Numbered from the stretch's first letter, positions 44,500 to 55,161 are shown. The stretch: 64,000 bases of DNA from Pseudomonas segetis (GCF_900188155.1 NZ_FZOG01000002.1:1-64000), one strand, 5' to 3'. Notes: generated from the letters alone by a model not told the origin. A program made the numbers and translations.

Positions 44500-45756
44500 A
44501 TGAACAAATACAGCCTCAACATTGCCATCACATCCGGTGTTTTTGGCCTGTCCCTATGCACAGCCGCCCACGCCGAGCTGATCAAGGACACCACTGCCAC
44601 CCTGGAAGCGCGCAACTACTATTTCAACCGTGACTTCCGCCAGGAAGGGGCTAGCCAGAGCAAGCGCGAGGAATGGGCACAGGGTTTTATCCTGCGTGTG
44701 GACTCCGGCTATACCGAAGGCCCTGTAGGTGTTGGTGTAGATGCCATCGGCATGTTTGGTTTCAAGCTCGACAGCGGCGGCGGAACGGCCGGGACCAACT
44801 TGCTGGTGCCTGATCGCTCGGGCGGATCGCAAGATAATTCATCTGACCTGGCAGTAGCGGCCAAGGCCAAATACTCGAATACCGCTGTGCGGGCGGGCAG
44901 TATGCAGTTCAAGAACATGGCAGTCAGCTCAAGCGATGGGCGCCTGTTGCCGCAGGTGTTCAGAGGCGGCCAATTGATCTCCACGGAAATCGAAAGGCTG
45001 TTAATCGATGGCGGCTACCTGAGCCAGGTCAACAACCGTGACTCGAGCGACTTCGAAGACATAAAAATGATTTCCGGTGGCAAGCGTGGCATCAATGTGC
45101 GCGGCGACAATGCCAGCGACTCCTTCCAGTTTCTCGGCGGTAGCTACCGGCTTACCGAAGACCTGACCGCTTCCTACTACTATTCCAACCTGGAAGACCT
45201 GTACAAGCAGAACTCCTTCAACCTGGTGCAAATCCTGCCGCTGGGTGAAGGTCAGAGCCTCAAGGCAGACCTGCGTTATGCGCGCTCCACCGATGATGGT
45301 CGCAGCAATGTCGACAACAAGAGCATGGGCGCGATGTTCACCTACAGCCTGAATAGCCACAGCTTCGGCCTTGGTTACCAGAAGATGAGTGGCGATACTG
45401 GCGCAGCTTATATCGGTGGTACAGACCCGTTCCTGGTCAACTATGTGCAGATCAGTGACTTCGCCAACAAGGATGAGTCCTCCTGGCAGGCACGCTACGA
45501 CTATGACTTCAAGGGCGTCGGGATCCCCGGCTTGAAGTTCATGACCCGCTACCTGAACGGTGACAACGTCGACCTGGGCGCAGCAGCCGGTGATGGCAAG
45601 GAATGGGAACGCGACATCGAGCTGAAATATGTATTCCAACAAGGCCCGATGAAGAACTTTTCCGTGCGCTGGCGTAATGCGATGGTGCGCTCCAACTTCA
45701 CCAACGATATTGACGAGAACCGCTTGATCCTCAGCTACACCCTACCCCTGCTCTGA
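44500..45756 (+). CDS. OprD-family outer-membrane porin
   Basis: The 418-residue protein has a signal peptide (cut after AAHA near residue 25) and the OprD start ELIKDTTATLEARNYYFNRD. EEWAQGFILRVDSGYTEG and VGVGVDAIGMFGFKLDS follow as in OprD/OccD-OccK channels, then KYSNTAVRAGSM and LPQVFRGGQLIS, and the C-terminus alternates polar and hydrophobic residues for an 18-strand barrel. Such porins take up small carboxylates, amino acids or aromatics; the substrate cannot be assigned. ATG at 44500 (GAAGAG seven bases upstream) was preferred to 44485, which would add five residues. Confidence 0.9.
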   Translation: MNKYSLNIAITSGVFGLSLCTAAHAELIKDTTATLEARNYYFNRDFRQEGASQSKREEWAQGFILRVDSGYTEGPVGVGVDAIGMFGFKLDSGGGTAGTNLLVPDRSGGSQDNSSDLAVAAKAKYSNTAVRAGSMQFKNMAVSSSDGRLLPQVFRGGQLISTEIERLLIDGGYLSQVNNRDSSDFEDIKMISGGKRGINVRGDNASDSFQFLGGSYRLTEDLTASYYYSNLEDLYKQNSFNLVQILPLGEGQSLKADLRYARSTDDGRSNVDNKSMGAMFTYSLNSHSFGLGYQKMSGDTGAAYIGGTDPFLVNYVQISDFANKDESSWQARYDYDFKGVGIPGLKFMTRYLNGDNVDLGAAAGDGKEWERDIELKYVFQQGPMKNFSVRWRNAMVRSNFTNDIDENRLILSYTLPLL

Positions 45757-45831
45757 TACAGGAACCACCCGGCTTCAGCCAGCAGCATGCTGGCTGTAGC
45801 ACAACATCACGACGTTTCAGAGATTCCGAGA

Positions 45832-46575
45832 TCAAATTTTCACGCAGGCAAACAGCGCATTTCCCGACTGCCTGTCCCACGGATTGATCATGCTGTAGTC
45901 ATGTTCGAGCACATGCACCTCGAAGTAAGGCTGCAACAGCGCCTGCAACTCGGCAAACCCCACGGCCACCATGGGGTGTTCGTCGTGCCAAACCTGGGTT
46001 TCACCCGCCATGGTTCTCTGAATGCTCAGCTTCAGCGATTGCTGCGAGCCTGTGCCGTGGTAATGCCAGGCGGAGCTGAAATTGAACAGGCTGTTTTCAT
46101 GGCGCGCGCTGTGCGACACAAATGAATGGTTGTCGATCAGGTTCTTGTCGACAGCATTGAAGCAGAACAGTCCACCGCGCTTGAGTGCGCCGTGAACACT
46201 GGCGATACAAGCCTTGAGCCGGTCAATGCCAGCGCTGTAGTGGATCGAATACAAAAAACAGGTAATCAGATCCAAGGGCTCAGCCACCTTGAAGCTACAC
46301 ATATCCTGCATGGAAAACCGCGCTTCCGGGCAGCGCAACATGGCCCTGTCGAGCATCGGCTGATTGATGTCCAACCCGCTGCTTTGGTAGCCCGCGTCGA
46401 TAAAGTGGCGAACATGGGGCCCGGTGCCGCAAGCCAGGTCAAGATGATGCTTGCCGGCATTGCCAAACAACTGCTGCAAGCGCTGGATGCACTGGCTTTG
46501 CGTCTGGTAGTCAATATCAGCGCACATCAGATCGTAATAACCCGACAAGTCGGTATAGAGAGCGTTGCCGGGCAT
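45832..46575 (-). CDS. Class I SAM-dependent methyltransferase
   Basis: The 247-residue protein has the SAM-binding motif I LDLACGTGPHVRHF at about residues 44-57, an acidic residue closing strand 2 (GLDINQPML), and LITCFLYSIHYSAG near 100. The N-terminal YTDLSGYYDLMCADIDYQ is seen in small-molecule methyltransferases. Substrate unknown. ATG at 46575 was chosen; a longer start at 46617 lacks a good ribosome site. It converges on the porin gene and diverges from the chemoreceptor. Confidence 0.82.
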   Translation of the reverse strand: MPGNALYTDLSGYYDLMCADIDYQTQSQCIQRLQQLFGNAGKHHLDLACGTGPHVRHFIDAGYQSSGLDINQPMLDRAMLRCPEARFSMQDMCSFKVAEPLDLITCFLYSIHYSAGIDRLKACIASVHGALKRGGLFCFNAVDKNLIDNHSFVSHSARHENSLFNFSSAWHYHGTGSQQSLKLSIQRTMAGETQVWHDEHPMVAVGFAELQALLQPYFEVHVLEHDYSMINPWDRQSGNALFACVKI

Positions 46576-46852
46576 GATGACCTGAAGGATTAGCGGGGAT
46601 TTGGGGGCGCGAATCATATCCCAACTCGAGTCAGGCGCAATACGAATAAACGCAGGTAAACACCTTTACTTTTCCAGCCAGACCGCCCCCCGCTTTGGCC
46701 TGCAAATGCAACCTATTTCCCTGCAGCCTTATCAAGCACCGTCCGGTTTCACTGGTGCATTGCCCCGGAGTGAGAAAAGCAGGTTCCGACAGCTCGGTTT
46801 CTCGTGCGTGGTATAGACTCAAGGCACAGAGTAAACACTCGGGAGAACCAAC

Positions 46853-48487
46853 ATGCTTCGTGCTTTCGCCGATTTGGGGTTTCGTTGGAAAATTGCATTG
46901 CCCATTGTGTTATTGGCCGCGCTGCTGGTCACCATGGGGGTTCTGGGGATGCGCGGCATTGCCCAGGTCGCGGAATCGAGCACCACGCTAACCAAGCGCT
47001 ATTTGCCCGGCATCAGTCTATTGCTCAATGCAGACCGCGACCTTTACCAGGCCTTCGTCGCGGAACGCAGTTTGCTCGATGAAGCCGTTGGCGACCACGC
47101 CCAAGCCCTGACCGCCTCCCATGCGGAAAACATACAGCAGGCATATGACCGTGTGCATAAGTTCGCCGCCATGCAACCGGGCGCCGAGGCCATGAAGCTG
47201 GTTGCACAATTTGATGCAGGTTTCGAACGCTGGAAGGCGACCTCGCAGCAAGTGGTACAACTGGTTGCCAGCGACCCAGAGGCCGCCAGCAACCTGAGTT
47301 TCGGTGCCAGCGAAGAGCAGTTCGAAGCCATGCGTGCGGCCATCGACAAACTGGGCGAAATGGATGACCAAGCCGCCAATGCCGAGGGGCAGGCTGCGAT
47401 TCAATTAGGTGAAACACTGGGCTGGCAGCAGGGCCTGATCATAGCCCTTGGCCTCTGTGTCTGCCTGGTACTGGTGATTGGCTTCCCGATTCTGGTGACC
47501 GGCCCGCTGCATAACCTGCTCAACCGGATCAACCAAATCGCTGAAGGCGACGGTGATTTGCGCGTACGCCTGGATGTTGTCTCCAACGATGAGCTGGGCC
47601 AGCTAAGCCATGCGTTCAACCGTTTTCTCGACAAGCTACAACCCTTGATCAAGGAAGTCGGCCGCGTCACCGGCGAGGTCGAAAGCTCCGCGCAGAACCT
47701 GGCCAAGCTGTCTGTCGCCAATGATCAACTCATCAGCAGCGAGTATGCCGCGGTCGATCAAGTAAGCACCGCTGCGACAGAAATGAGCTCGGCGGTCCAT
47801 GAAGTGGCGCGCAACGCACAGAGCGCCGCAGATGCCGCGCGCAGTGCCGAGGCCCAGTCCCGCGAGGGCGCACAGGTGGTTGGCGGAGTGATTGAGTCTA
47901 TTCGGCAATTGGCCCAGGAAGTCGAAAGCGCCTCGACAACCATTCAAACCCTTGAGCAGGAGGCCGGGAATATCGGTGCGGTGCTCGCCGTTATCAGGGG
48001 CATTGCCGAACAGACCAACCTGCTCGCGCTCAACGCCGCAATCGAAGCAGCACGGGCCGGTGAACAAGGCCGGGGATTTGCCGTGGTGGCCGACGAAGTA
48101 CGAGCACTGGCTGCGCGCACACAAGATTCGACCAAGGACATCCAGGTAATGATCGAACGCCTGCAAGTTGGCGTGCAGAATGCTGTCAGGGCCACGCACT
48201 CCGGCAGCAGCAAGGCCCAGCAGAGTGTCGAACAGGCCGCAGGCGTGGATCAGGCGCTGACCGATACCAGCGACTCGGTACAGCGCATCAATGACATGGC
48301 TGCACAGATCGCCACCGCCTGCGAAGAACAGAGCAGCGTAACCGAGGAGATTGCGCGCAATATCAGCGATATCCGCGACCTCTCCAATGAAGCTGCGCAG
48401 ACTTCGGAACAAAGCGCACAAGCCAGCAAGCACCTTTCAGAGTTATCGCACGGCTTGAGCACATTGGTCGGGCGTTTCCGGGTCTAA
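46853..48487 (+). CDS. Methyl-accepting chemotaxis protein
   Basis: The 544-residue chemoreceptor has a first membrane helix (about 14-34), a periplasmic four-helix-bundle sensor (about 40-185), a second helix (about 193-215, [20 protein letters not shown]), a HAMP domain (about 216-270) and a cytoplasmic signalling hairpin whose tip reads [20 protein letters not shown] near residue 386. The protein ends [11 protein letters not shown] with no C-terminal pentapeptide, so it depends on other receptors for methylation help. GGGAGAACC precedes the ATG. Its ligand is not predictable. Confidence 0.94.
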   Translation: MLRAFADLGFRWKIALPIVLLAALLVTMGVLGMRGIAQVAESSTTLTKRYLPGISLLLNADRDLYQAFVAERSLLDEAVGDHAQALTASHAENIQQAYDRVHKFAAMQPGAEAMKLVAQFDAGFERWKATSQQVVQLVASDPEAASNLSFGASEEQFEAMRAAIDKLGEMDDQAANAEGQAAIQLGETLGWQQGLIIALGLCVCLVLVIGFPILVTGPLHNLLNRINQIAEGDGDLRVRLDVVSNDELGQLSHAFNRFLDKLQPLIKEVGRVTGEVESSAQNLAKLSVANDQLISSEYAAVDQVSTAATEMSSAVHEVARNAQSAADAARSAEAQSREGAQVVGGVIESIRQLAQEVESASTTIQTLEQEAGNIGAVLAVIRGIAEQTNLLALNAAIEAARAGEQGRGFAVVADEVRALAARTQDSTKDIQVMIERLQVGVQNAVRATHSGSSKAQQSVEQAAGVDQALTDTSDSVQRINDMAAQIATACEEQSSVTEEIARNISDIRDLSNEAAQTSEQSAQASKHLSELSHGLSTLVGRFRV

Positions 48488-48526
48488 GGCCGAAAATCGC
48501 TCCCCTGCCGGCTTGTGTCGCTCAAG

Positions 48527-50620
48527 CTAGCAGGGCGCCAGAACCTGATGCCCCAGGCTTCCAAGCAACATGTCGGCCGGCTGTGGCCTGCCCAAATGAA
48601 AGCCCTGCAGCGTATTGCAGCCCAGGCGAGTAAGCAGGTCCTTTTGATCGCTGGTTTCCACGCCCTCGGCAACAATCTTCATGTCCAGGGTTTGTCCCAG
48701 GGCAATGATCGCCGAGACGATCGCCGCATCATCATTATCCTGCGCCAGCGCCATGATAAAGCCGCGATCAATTTTCAATTCATTGGCTGGCAGGCGCTTG
48801 AGATAAAGCAGGCTTGAGTAACCGGTGCCGAAATCATCGATGGAGATACTCACACCCAACGCCGATAGCCGATTGAGCACATCCAGGCTGGCCTCGGCGT
48901 CACGCATGGCAGTGGATTCAGTCACCTCCAGAATCAAATACTTGGCATCGACGGCGTAGCGCTCCAGGGCCGAACGCACCACATCCACCAGGCTTGCATG
49001 CGCCAACTGCACAGTCGACAGATTGACCGCCATGCTCCAGTTGCCATAGCCGGCATCATGCCAAAAACGCAGTTGGCGACAGGCTTCATTGATGACCCAG
49101 TTACCGATAGGAATAATCAAACCCGTGCGCTCGGCAAGGGGCAGGAAAACATCAGGCTGGATCAGGCCGTGCTCCGCACTCTGCCAACGCAGCAAGGCTT
49201 CAACCCCGACCATCACCCCATTGGGCGCAAGCATCTTGGGTTGGTAATGCAGGCAAAACTCCTGACGCTCAAGTGCCAGTCGCAAGTCTTGCTGCAACTG
49301 CATCTGTTCATGGGCATTGACGTTCATGGTGCTTTCAAAAAAGCAGTAGGCGTCACGCCCGGTTTCCTTGGCGTGGTACATCGCCGCATCGGCATTGACC
49401 ATCAACTCATGGGCGGTTTTGCCATCATCTGGGAACAAGGCAATGCCAATACTGACGGAGAGATTGAGGCTGTTGCCGTCGATGCTATAAGGCTGGGCAA
49501 TAACCTCGACCAGCCGTTGTGCCAGGGCTGCAGCGTCTTCTGGCTCACTCTGATCAACCAACATCACGAATTCATCGCCGCCCAGGCGGGCCACTGTATC
49601 TTCTGCACGCTTGGTATCGAGAATGCGCTGTGCAACCTTCATCAGCAGCCGATCACCAGTGAAATGACCGTAGGCATCGTTGACGGCCTTGAAACCATCA
49701 AGGTCCATGAACAGCAGTGAAAACTGGTGTTTTTTGCGGGCGGACTTATTGATTGCCTGCTCCAGGCGATCGTTCAAAAGCAAGCGGTTGGGCAGCTTGG
49801 TCAGGTTGTCATGCAAAGCCAGCTTCACCAACTCGGTATTGGCACGATCCAGCGAGGTAGCTAACAGGTTGGTGCGCACATCGAGCATGGAGACGATCAA
49901 GGCAATGGCAAACACCGCCAGGCTCACCACTATCACCAATACCGCCAGCCATTTGCTGTCAATGCCACTGTTGGCCGCACCACAGAAACTACCCACGGGA
50001 AACTGTGCAGCCGCCATGCCGGTGTAGTGCATGCCCACGATGGCACAGCCCATGACCAGCGACGCGCCGATTCGCGCATAGGTGTTGAACTCGGAATCCC
50101 GGCGCAAGCGAAAGGCAATCCACAAGGATGCCCATGAAGCCGCCGCCGCAATCGCAATCGACAACACGAAAAGCCAGGGAATGTAGACAATTCCCGGGGT
50201 CATCAACATCGCTTCCATGCCCGTGTAGTGCATGGCGGCGATGCCGAACCCCATCAACAGACCGCCTAACCACAAGCGCGCGCCTGGTAGATTTTCCTGG
50301 CACACCAGCCACATGGCAAAGGCTGAAGAAAAAATCGCAATGATCAGCGACAGCAGTGTCAGCGTTACGTCATAGCCCAGGGATATGGGCAGACTGAATG
50401 CGAGCATGCCGATAAAATGCATCGACCAGACACCAAACCCCATGGCGAACGAACCACCGATCAGCCACAAGATTGCCGCTCGTCCCTTTGAACCAGCGAC
50501 TCGACCGACCATATTCAGCGCGGTGTAGGCAGCAAGAATGGCAACAATCAAAGAAAATACGACGAAAATGCCGTTGTAACTGCTGACCAGCATGGGGAAC
50601 TCACTGAATGGAAGGTGCAT
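48527..50620 (-). CDS. MHYT-GGDEF-EAL c-di-GMP regulator (MucR-like)
   Basis: The roughly 697-residue protein has an N-terminal seven-helix MHYT sensor with three motif copies (MHFIGM, MHYTGM, MHYTGM; about residues 60-205), thought to bind copper and sense gases. It is followed by a GGDEF domain (ARLGGDEFVML near 348, intact active site) and an EAL domain (VEALLRWQS near 475, DDFGTGYSSL near 595). Both catalytic motifs look intact, so it could make and break c-di-GMP. Layout and length match P. aeruginosa MucR, which supports alginate synthesis. The start is uncertain (50632, 50620 or 50593). It converges on the chemoreceptor with 39 bases between stops. Confidence 0.88.
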   Translation of the reverse strand: MHLPFSEFPMLVSSYNGIFVVFSLIVAILAAYTALNMVGRVAGSKGRAAILWLIGGSFAMGFGVWSMHFIGMLAFSLPISLGYDVTLTLLSLIIAIFSSAFAMWLVCQENLPGARLWLGGLLMGFGIAAMHYTGMEAMLMTPGIVYIPWLFVLSIAIAAAASWASLWIAFRLRRDSEFNTYARIGASLVMGCAIVGMHYTGMAAAQFPVGSFCGAANSGIDSKWLAVLVIVVSLAVFAIALIVSMLDVRTNLLATSLDRANTELVKLALHDNLTKLPNRLLLNDRLEQAINKSARKKHQFSLLFMDLDGFKAVNDAYGHFTGDRLLMKVAQRILDTKRAEDTVARLGGDEFVMLVDQSEPEDAAALAQRLVEVIAQPYSIDGNSLNLSVSIGIALFPDDGKTAHELMVNADAAMYHAKETGRDAYCFFESTMNVNAHEQMQLQQDLRLALERQEFCLHYQPKMLAPNGVMVGVEALLRWQSAEHGLIQPDVFLPLAERTGLIIPIGNWVINEACRQLRFWHDAGYGNWSMAVNLSTVQLAHASLVDVVRSALERYAVDAKYLILEVTESTAMRDAEASLDVLNRLSALGVSISIDDFGTGYSSLLYLKRLPANELKIDRGFIMALAQDNDDAAIVSAIIALGQTLDMKIVAEGVETSDQKDLLTRLGCNTLQGFHLGRPQPADMLLGSLGHQVLAPC

Positions 50621-50855
50621 CGCGGCGCGCATAATATCAAAAAGACATCATCCGTAAATCACATGTAGTGGCTCGTCAAGACCAGCGGTAGTTTGTCATC
50701 GACTGCGCAGGAAGTTATATCGGCCAGTCAGCGGATTAGCTGAAGCCAAATTCGTGTTTTTAGTGCAGGACAGAGTGATTAGCGGGGTGCTTATGGATAT
50801 GCGTCGAGCGGTTAGATAATGGCACTTGCGTGTGCACGACATTCCATAGAGAATA

Positions 50856-50874
50856 AATGATATCAATTATCATT
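50856..50874. promoter_or_regulatory. Fur box before the FecI-type sigma gene
   Basis: The 19-base element has perfect 7-base inverted arms, AATGATA and TATCATT, around TCAAT, close to the Fur consensus. It ends 11 bases before the start codon. A plausible weak -35 (TTGCGT, 50827) and -10 (GAGAAT, 17 bases on) lie upstream, so Fur would cover the transcription start. Confidence 0.8.
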
Positions 50875-50885
50875 TAGGCTCCGCA

Positions 50886-51404
50886 GTGCTCTCGCCTCCT
50901 CCCTCCGAGCTGACCAGCCAGCAAGCGGTTCATTCGCTCTATCACCAGCATCACGCCTGGTTGAAAATGTGGCTGCGCAAGCGTCTGTCTTGTGCAGAAA
51001 GCGCTGCCGACTTGGCGCAAGACACCTTCGTGCGCGTACTAGCCAACCGCCAGACTCAAGAGCTGCGTGAGCCCCGCGCCTACCTCAGCAGCATTGCCAG
51101 AAGCTTGATGATTGATGGTTTTCGCCGCCGGGCGCTGGAAACATCCTATCTCGAAGCATTGGCAACCATGCCAGAGCAACAGGAAATATCGCCAGAAACC
51201 CGAGTACTGATCCTCGAAACCCTGGTGGAAATCGATCGCATGCTCGACAACCTGGGGGCACGTGGCCGTGAGATTTTCCTCTTGGCGCAACTTGATGGCC
51301 TGAGCCAGGTTGAAATTGGCCGACGCCTGGGCCTTTCAACCAACACAGTGCGCAAACATCTGGTTCGCGCCCTGACGCAATGCATGCTGCTGATTGAGGA
51401 TTGA
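50886..51404 (+). CDS. FecI-type ECF sigma factor
   Basis: The 172-residue sigma-70 factor has region 2 (about residues 14-80, AWLKMWLRKRLSCAESAADL, QDTFVRVLAN, AYLSSIARSLMIDGFRRR) and region 4 (about 105-165, RGREIFLLAQLDGLSQVEIG, STNTVRKHLVRAL). It belongs to the iron-starvation FecI group, switched on through FecR and a TonB receptor. Translation appears to start at GTG 50886. A Fur box lies just upstream. It ends two bases before fecR-type gene starts. Confidence 0.93.
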   Translation: MLSPPPSELTSQQAVHSLYHQHHAWLKMWLRKRLSCAESAADLAQDTFVRVLANRQTQELREPRAYLSSIARSLMIDGFRRRALETSYLEALATMPEQQEISPETRVLILETLVEIDRMLDNLGARGREIFLLAQLDGLSQVEIGRRLGLSTNTVRKHLVRALTQCMLLIED

Positions 51405-51406
51405 GC

Positions 51407-52351
51407 ATGAGCGCCCCAGTGTCTACCGCCACTCTACAGGCCGCTGCCAACTGGTATCTCGATCTGCAAGAAGCACCAGACAACGCCGCGTTGCTTGACG
51501 CACACCAGCGCTGGCTGACTGCCGATGCGGCCCATCGCCAAGCCTGGACGCGCCTGGAAAAGCTCCAGGGCAAGCTGGCAACACTGCCTGCAACCCTCGC
51601 CCGGCCAATGCTGTCAGTTGCGGGTAATAAACGGCGCGAGAGCCTCAAGCTGCTCGGGTTGTTGCTGGTTACCGGGGGCACAGCAGGCTTGGCCTGGCAA
51701 TCGACCACGTTCAGCAGCCTGCGCGCAGACCAACGCACCGCCACTGGCGAACGACGCAATATCCGGCTTGACGACGGCAGCACAGTGCAACTCAACAGCG
51801 CCACCGCCCTGAATATCGACTACGGCAAACAGTTGCGTGAAATCAGCCTGCTACAGGGTGAGATTCTGGTCCAGACCGCCGCGGATCAGAAGGCCCGGCC
51901 CTTTGTTGTACACACCGAACAAGGCAGCATCCGTGCGCTGGGTACACGGTTTTTAGTCCAGCGTGAGGGCGAGTTCACTCAAGTTCGGGTGTTGCAACAC
52001 GCAGTCGAAGTCCGTACGGCAGACCACCAACCGCCCGTGCGTGTAAAAGCTGGCCAACAGCTGCGTTTCAGCGCCAGTGACACAAAGGCTGTAGAACCGC
52101 TGGAAAGCCATGCGGATGCCTGGGTCAATGGCATGTTGATCGTCAGTAACTGGCCCTTGCCAAGATTTATCGCTGAGTTGGCCCGCTATCGCCCGGGCGT
52201 TCTGCGTTGCGACCCAAGCTTGAGCCACCTGCGAATTTCAGGCGCATTCCAGCTTGCGGACAGCGACGCGATTCTCGATAACCTGAGCACAACACTGGAG
52301 CTGCGCATTCGCAAAGTCAGTTCTTATTGGGTGAGCGTTGAGCGCGCCTAA
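51407..52351 (+). CDS. FecR-type anti-sigma/transmembrane signal protein
   Basis: The 314-residue protein has an N-terminal cytoplasmic DUF4880-like part (about 10-60; AANWYLDLQEAPDN, HQRWLTADAAHRQAWTRLE), one membrane helix (about 80-100, LGLLLVTGGTAGLAW), and a periplasmic FecR domain (about 115-215, DDGSTVQLNSATALNIDY, VVHTEQGSIRALGTRFLV). The end, FQLADSDAILDNLSTTLEL, resembles the C-terminal STN-like domain that contacts the receptor. ATG at 51407 with GAGG upstream; it follows the sigma gene by two bases. Confidence 0.93.
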   Translation: MSAPVSTATLQAAANWYLDLQEAPDNAALLDAHQRWLTADAAHRQAWTRLEKLQGKLATLPATLARPMLSVAGNKRRESLKLLGLLLVTGGTAGLAWQSTTFSSLRADQRTATGERRNIRLDDGSTVQLNSATALNIDYGKQLREISLLQGEILVQTAADQKARPFVVHTEQGSIRALGTRFLVQREGEFTQVRVLQHAVEVRTADHQPPVRVKAGQQLRFSASDTKAVEPLESHADAWVNGMLIVSNWPLPRFIAELARYRPGVLRCDPSLSHLRISGAFQLADSDAILDNLSTTLELRIRKVSSYWVSVERA

Positions 52352-52462
52352 CCCTGGATAAAAATATTTCACCCAGGTGTTGTTGATTCGTATTCTCAAT
52401 CGTCTTGGTAGTTAAAGCGCTTATTTGGCGCTCACCACAGAACAACTATCAAAGGACCTTCC

Positions 52463-54967
52463 ATGCCGCTCCAGACTGTCACGCGCCGTGCCCGGCTGCT
52501 TTGTTCCGCCCTGCCTGATCCACTCCACACGGCCATTCATCGTGCGGTACTGGGCGCAGCCCTTGCCCTGCCACTGGCAACGGCATTACAGGTTCAGCCA
52601 GCCTTGGCCGAGTCGGTGGTAACAGAGCAAGAGTTCAGCATCGCCCCCGGCACTCTGGAGTCCGCACTCAATAGTTTCGCCGCCACCGCTGGAGTCAGTG
52701 TGTCCTCGACCCCGGAACTGATCCAGGGCATGCGCTCGGCCGGGCTGCGCGGGCGCTACACCAATGATCAGGCGCTGGAAAAACTGCTGATGGGCAGCCG
52801 CCTGAAAGTGGTACGTCAAGCCAATGGCAGCTATTCATTGCTACCTCCCACCGCTGCTGAAGCCAGCAGCAACAGCGCGCTGGAGCTGGATGCGACCTAT
52901 GTCACCGGGCTCAGCCTTGGGGCAACCACCGAAGGCACGGGCTCCTACACCACCGGCTCGACCAGCACTGCAACCGGCCTGCCTTTGTCGATCCGGGAAA
53001 CCCCGCAATCGGTGAGCGTGATGACCCGCCAGCGCATTGATGACCAAGGCCTCACCCAACTTAATGACCTGGTGCGCCAAGTTCCGGGGCTCAGCATCAA
53101 CCAGAGCGGTAACGGCGGCTCGGATACCAGCACAATCTATTCGCGCGGCTTTGCCGTGGAGAATTACCAGGTCGACGGAGTGCAATGGCTCAGCAGTAAT
53201 TATAAGTCGATCATCCAAAGCAACGACCTGGCACTCTACGACCGAGTCGAAATCATTCGCGGCGCTACCGGCTTGACCAATGGCATCGGAACGCCAGGTG
53301 CGACCCTGAACATGATCCGCAAGAAACCGACGTTCAAGCCACAAACCAGCCTTAGCGTCACTGGCGGCTCCTGGGACTACCAGCGCACCGAGCTGGACAC
53401 CAGTGGCCCGCTGACCGAGAGCGGTAATGTCCGTGGCCGCCTGGTTGGGGTTTATCAGGATAACGAGTCGTATATCGATCGTTTTAACGAACGCAAGAAA
53501 GTCTTCTACGGTGTGATCGAGGCCGACCTTACGCCCGATACCCTGCTCAGTGTCGGCATGGATTATCAAAGCCATCAGGCCGATGACCACGCGCGCAGTG
53601 GTTTACCGCTGTACAACCAGGATGGCTCACTCGCCGACTGGTCCGACTCTGATTCAGCGGGTGCGGCCTGGGCTTACTCCAACCGCACATTCACCTCTGG
53701 CTTTGCCACCTTGGAGCAGCGCCTGAACGAGCGCTGGAAAGCCAAGCTGACACTCAACCAGGGCCGCTACGAATACGATGAAGTCATAGGTTACGCCGCC
53801 AGTGGCTTTCCCGACCCCGCTACCGGCGCTGGCATGGGCTTATGGGCAGGCCGCTGGGAGGCCAAGCCGGTGCAAACCAGTCTCGACCTGAATTTTGCCG
53901 GTAGCTTCGACCTCTTTGGCCGCGAGCACGATGCCGTCTTTGGCTACAGCCAGCAAGACACCGAGTACCGCACCAACGGCTATCCCCTCTGGCGCTTCGC
54001 TGACTGGGACAACTCGATTGACAACATCTACAACTGGGACGGCCAGGACCCGGGGAAACCCGCGATGCCAGCCACCAGCCGAATCGATTACGAAGAGGCG
54101 CAAACAGCCGTCTATGGCAGCCTGAGACTACGGGCTAGCGACGCGCTATCGGTGATTCTCGGCGCCCGGGTCAGCGACTGGGAGAACACCGTCAAGACCG
54201 ACTACTACGACCCGACCTCCGCCGATACCGATGACAAACGCACTGAAACCGGCGTGGTCACACCCTTCGCCGGCCTGGTTTACGACCTTGACGATAACTG
54301 GTCGCTCTACGGCAGCTACACCAGTATTTTCAAACCGCAGAGCAACATGACCGAAACAGGTAACTACATCGACCCACTCGAAGGCGTGGGCTATGAAGTT
54401 GGCAGCAAGGCGGCATTCTTTGATGATCGCCTCAACCTCGGCCTGGCGCTGTATCAAATCGAACAAGATAACCTGGCCGTGGCGATCCCCGGCGTGCTCG
54501 CGCCAGATGGCAACCAGGCCTATAAAGCCGAGTCCGGCACCAAGACCCGTGGTTTTGAAGTGGAAGTCTCCGGTGAACTGGCCCCGGATTGGGAAGCCAG
54601 CGCCAGCTTCAGCCGTAACATCGTACAAGACAGCGACGGCAACAAGCTCAATACCAATGTTGCGCAGAACACCGCGAAATTGTTTACCACCTACACCCTG
54701 CGCAGCATCGGCAATGGCCTTACCCTCGGCGGCGGTGTCAATTGGCAAAGTGAGATCTATAGCGATGGCATGGGCCCGTTGGGCGTGCGCTTTACCCAGG
54801 ATGACTATGCCTTGGTCGATGTGATGGCGCGTTACCCGCTGACCGAACAACTCAGCGCCACCCTCAATCTGAACAACCTGCTGGACGAGGAGTATTACAC
54901 CAGCACCTCCTCCAGCTATTACGGTACGCCACGTAATGCAACCCTGGGTTTGCGTTTCAATTTCTAA
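52463..54967 (+). CDS. TonB-dependent siderophore receptor with N-terminal signalling (STN) domain
   Basis: The 834-residue outer-membrane receptor has a long leader (signal cut near residue 52, after ALA), an STN domain (about 57-130; FSIAPGTLESALNSFAATAG, RYTNDQALEKLL), a TonB box region (ATYVTGL near 142), a plug (about 170-280; SIRETPQSVSVMTRQRIDDQ, VEIIRGATGLTNGIGTPG) and a 22-strand barrel ending LGLRFNF. It matches the FpvA/FoxA ferric-siderophore class. The STN domain passes the signal to FecR upstream. The ligand is not assignable. A degenerate GATT...AATC element near 52385-52401 is the only motif noted before it. Confidence 0.94.
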   Translation: MPLQTVTRRARLLCSALPDPLHTAIHRAVLGAALALPLATALQVQPALAESVVTEQEFSIAPGTLESALNSFAATAGVSVSSTPELIQGMRSAGLRGRYTNDQALEKLLMGSRLKVVRQANGSYSLLPPTAAEASSNSALELDATYVTGLSLGATTEGTGSYTTGSTSTATGLPLSIRETPQSVSVMTRQRIDDQGLTQLNDLVRQVPGLSINQSGNGGSDTSTIYSRGFAVENYQVDGVQWLSSNYKSIIQSNDLALYDRVEIIRGATGLTNGIGTPGATLNMIRKKPTFKPQTSLSVTGGSWDYQRTELDTSGPLTESGNVRGRLVGVYQDNESYIDRFNERKKVFYGVIEADLTPDTLLSVGMDYQSHQADDHARSGLPLYNQDGSLADWSDSDSAGAAWAYSNRTFTSGFATLEQRLNERWKAKLTLNQGRYEYDEVIGYAASGFPDPATGAGMGLWAGRWEAKPVQTSLDLNFAGSFDLFGREHDAVFGYSQQDTEYRTNGYPLWRFADWDNSIDNIYNWDGQDPGKPAMPATSRIDYEEAQTAVYGSLRLRASDALSVILGARVSDWENTVKTDYYDPTSADTDDKRTETGVVTPFAGLVYDLDDNWSLYGSYTSIFKPQSNMTETGNYIDPLEGVGYEVGSKAAFFDDRLNLGLALYQIEQDNLAVAIPGVLAPDGNQAYKAESGTKTRGFEVEVSGELAPDWEASASFSRNIVQDSDGNKLNTNVAQNTAKLFTTYTLRSIGNGLTLGGGVNWQSEIYSDGMGPLGVRFTQDDYALVDVMARYPLTEQLSATLNLNNLLDEEYYTSTSSSYYGTPRNATLGLRFNF

Positions 54968-54973
54968 GTCGTG

Positions 54974-55010
54974 GCGACTGCCAGGCATGACCGCCTGGCA
55001 GTCGCTTGAC
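54974..55010 (+). terminator. Hairpin terminator after the TonB receptor
   Basis: Perfect 13-base arms 54974-54986 and 54993-55005 (GCGACTGCCAGGC and complement). There is only TTGAC after it and no T-run, so it may terminate weakly or stabilise the mRNA end. Confidence 0.6.
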
Positions 55011-55161
55011 ACATATTGTCACAGCTAAAAAACCTGCTGCCTTGTGGTTTTGTCCTGCCCGTTCGTTTTAATCTATGCGCAACTGATTCTTGTTAAGATT
55101 ACTTTTCGTCCCGTTGCCCTGCCGACGGACTTTTCTTGCTCCAAACCATGGCTGCTTGCTC

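Noticed and set aside
52385..52401. A GATT...AATC element before the TonB receptor as a second Fur box
   Set aside because: Only four-base arms match and the centre does not fit; too weak to list as a site.
54146..55012. A 288-codon open frame antisense to the TonB receptor
   Set aside because: Shadow of a well-supported gene with no motifs of its own.
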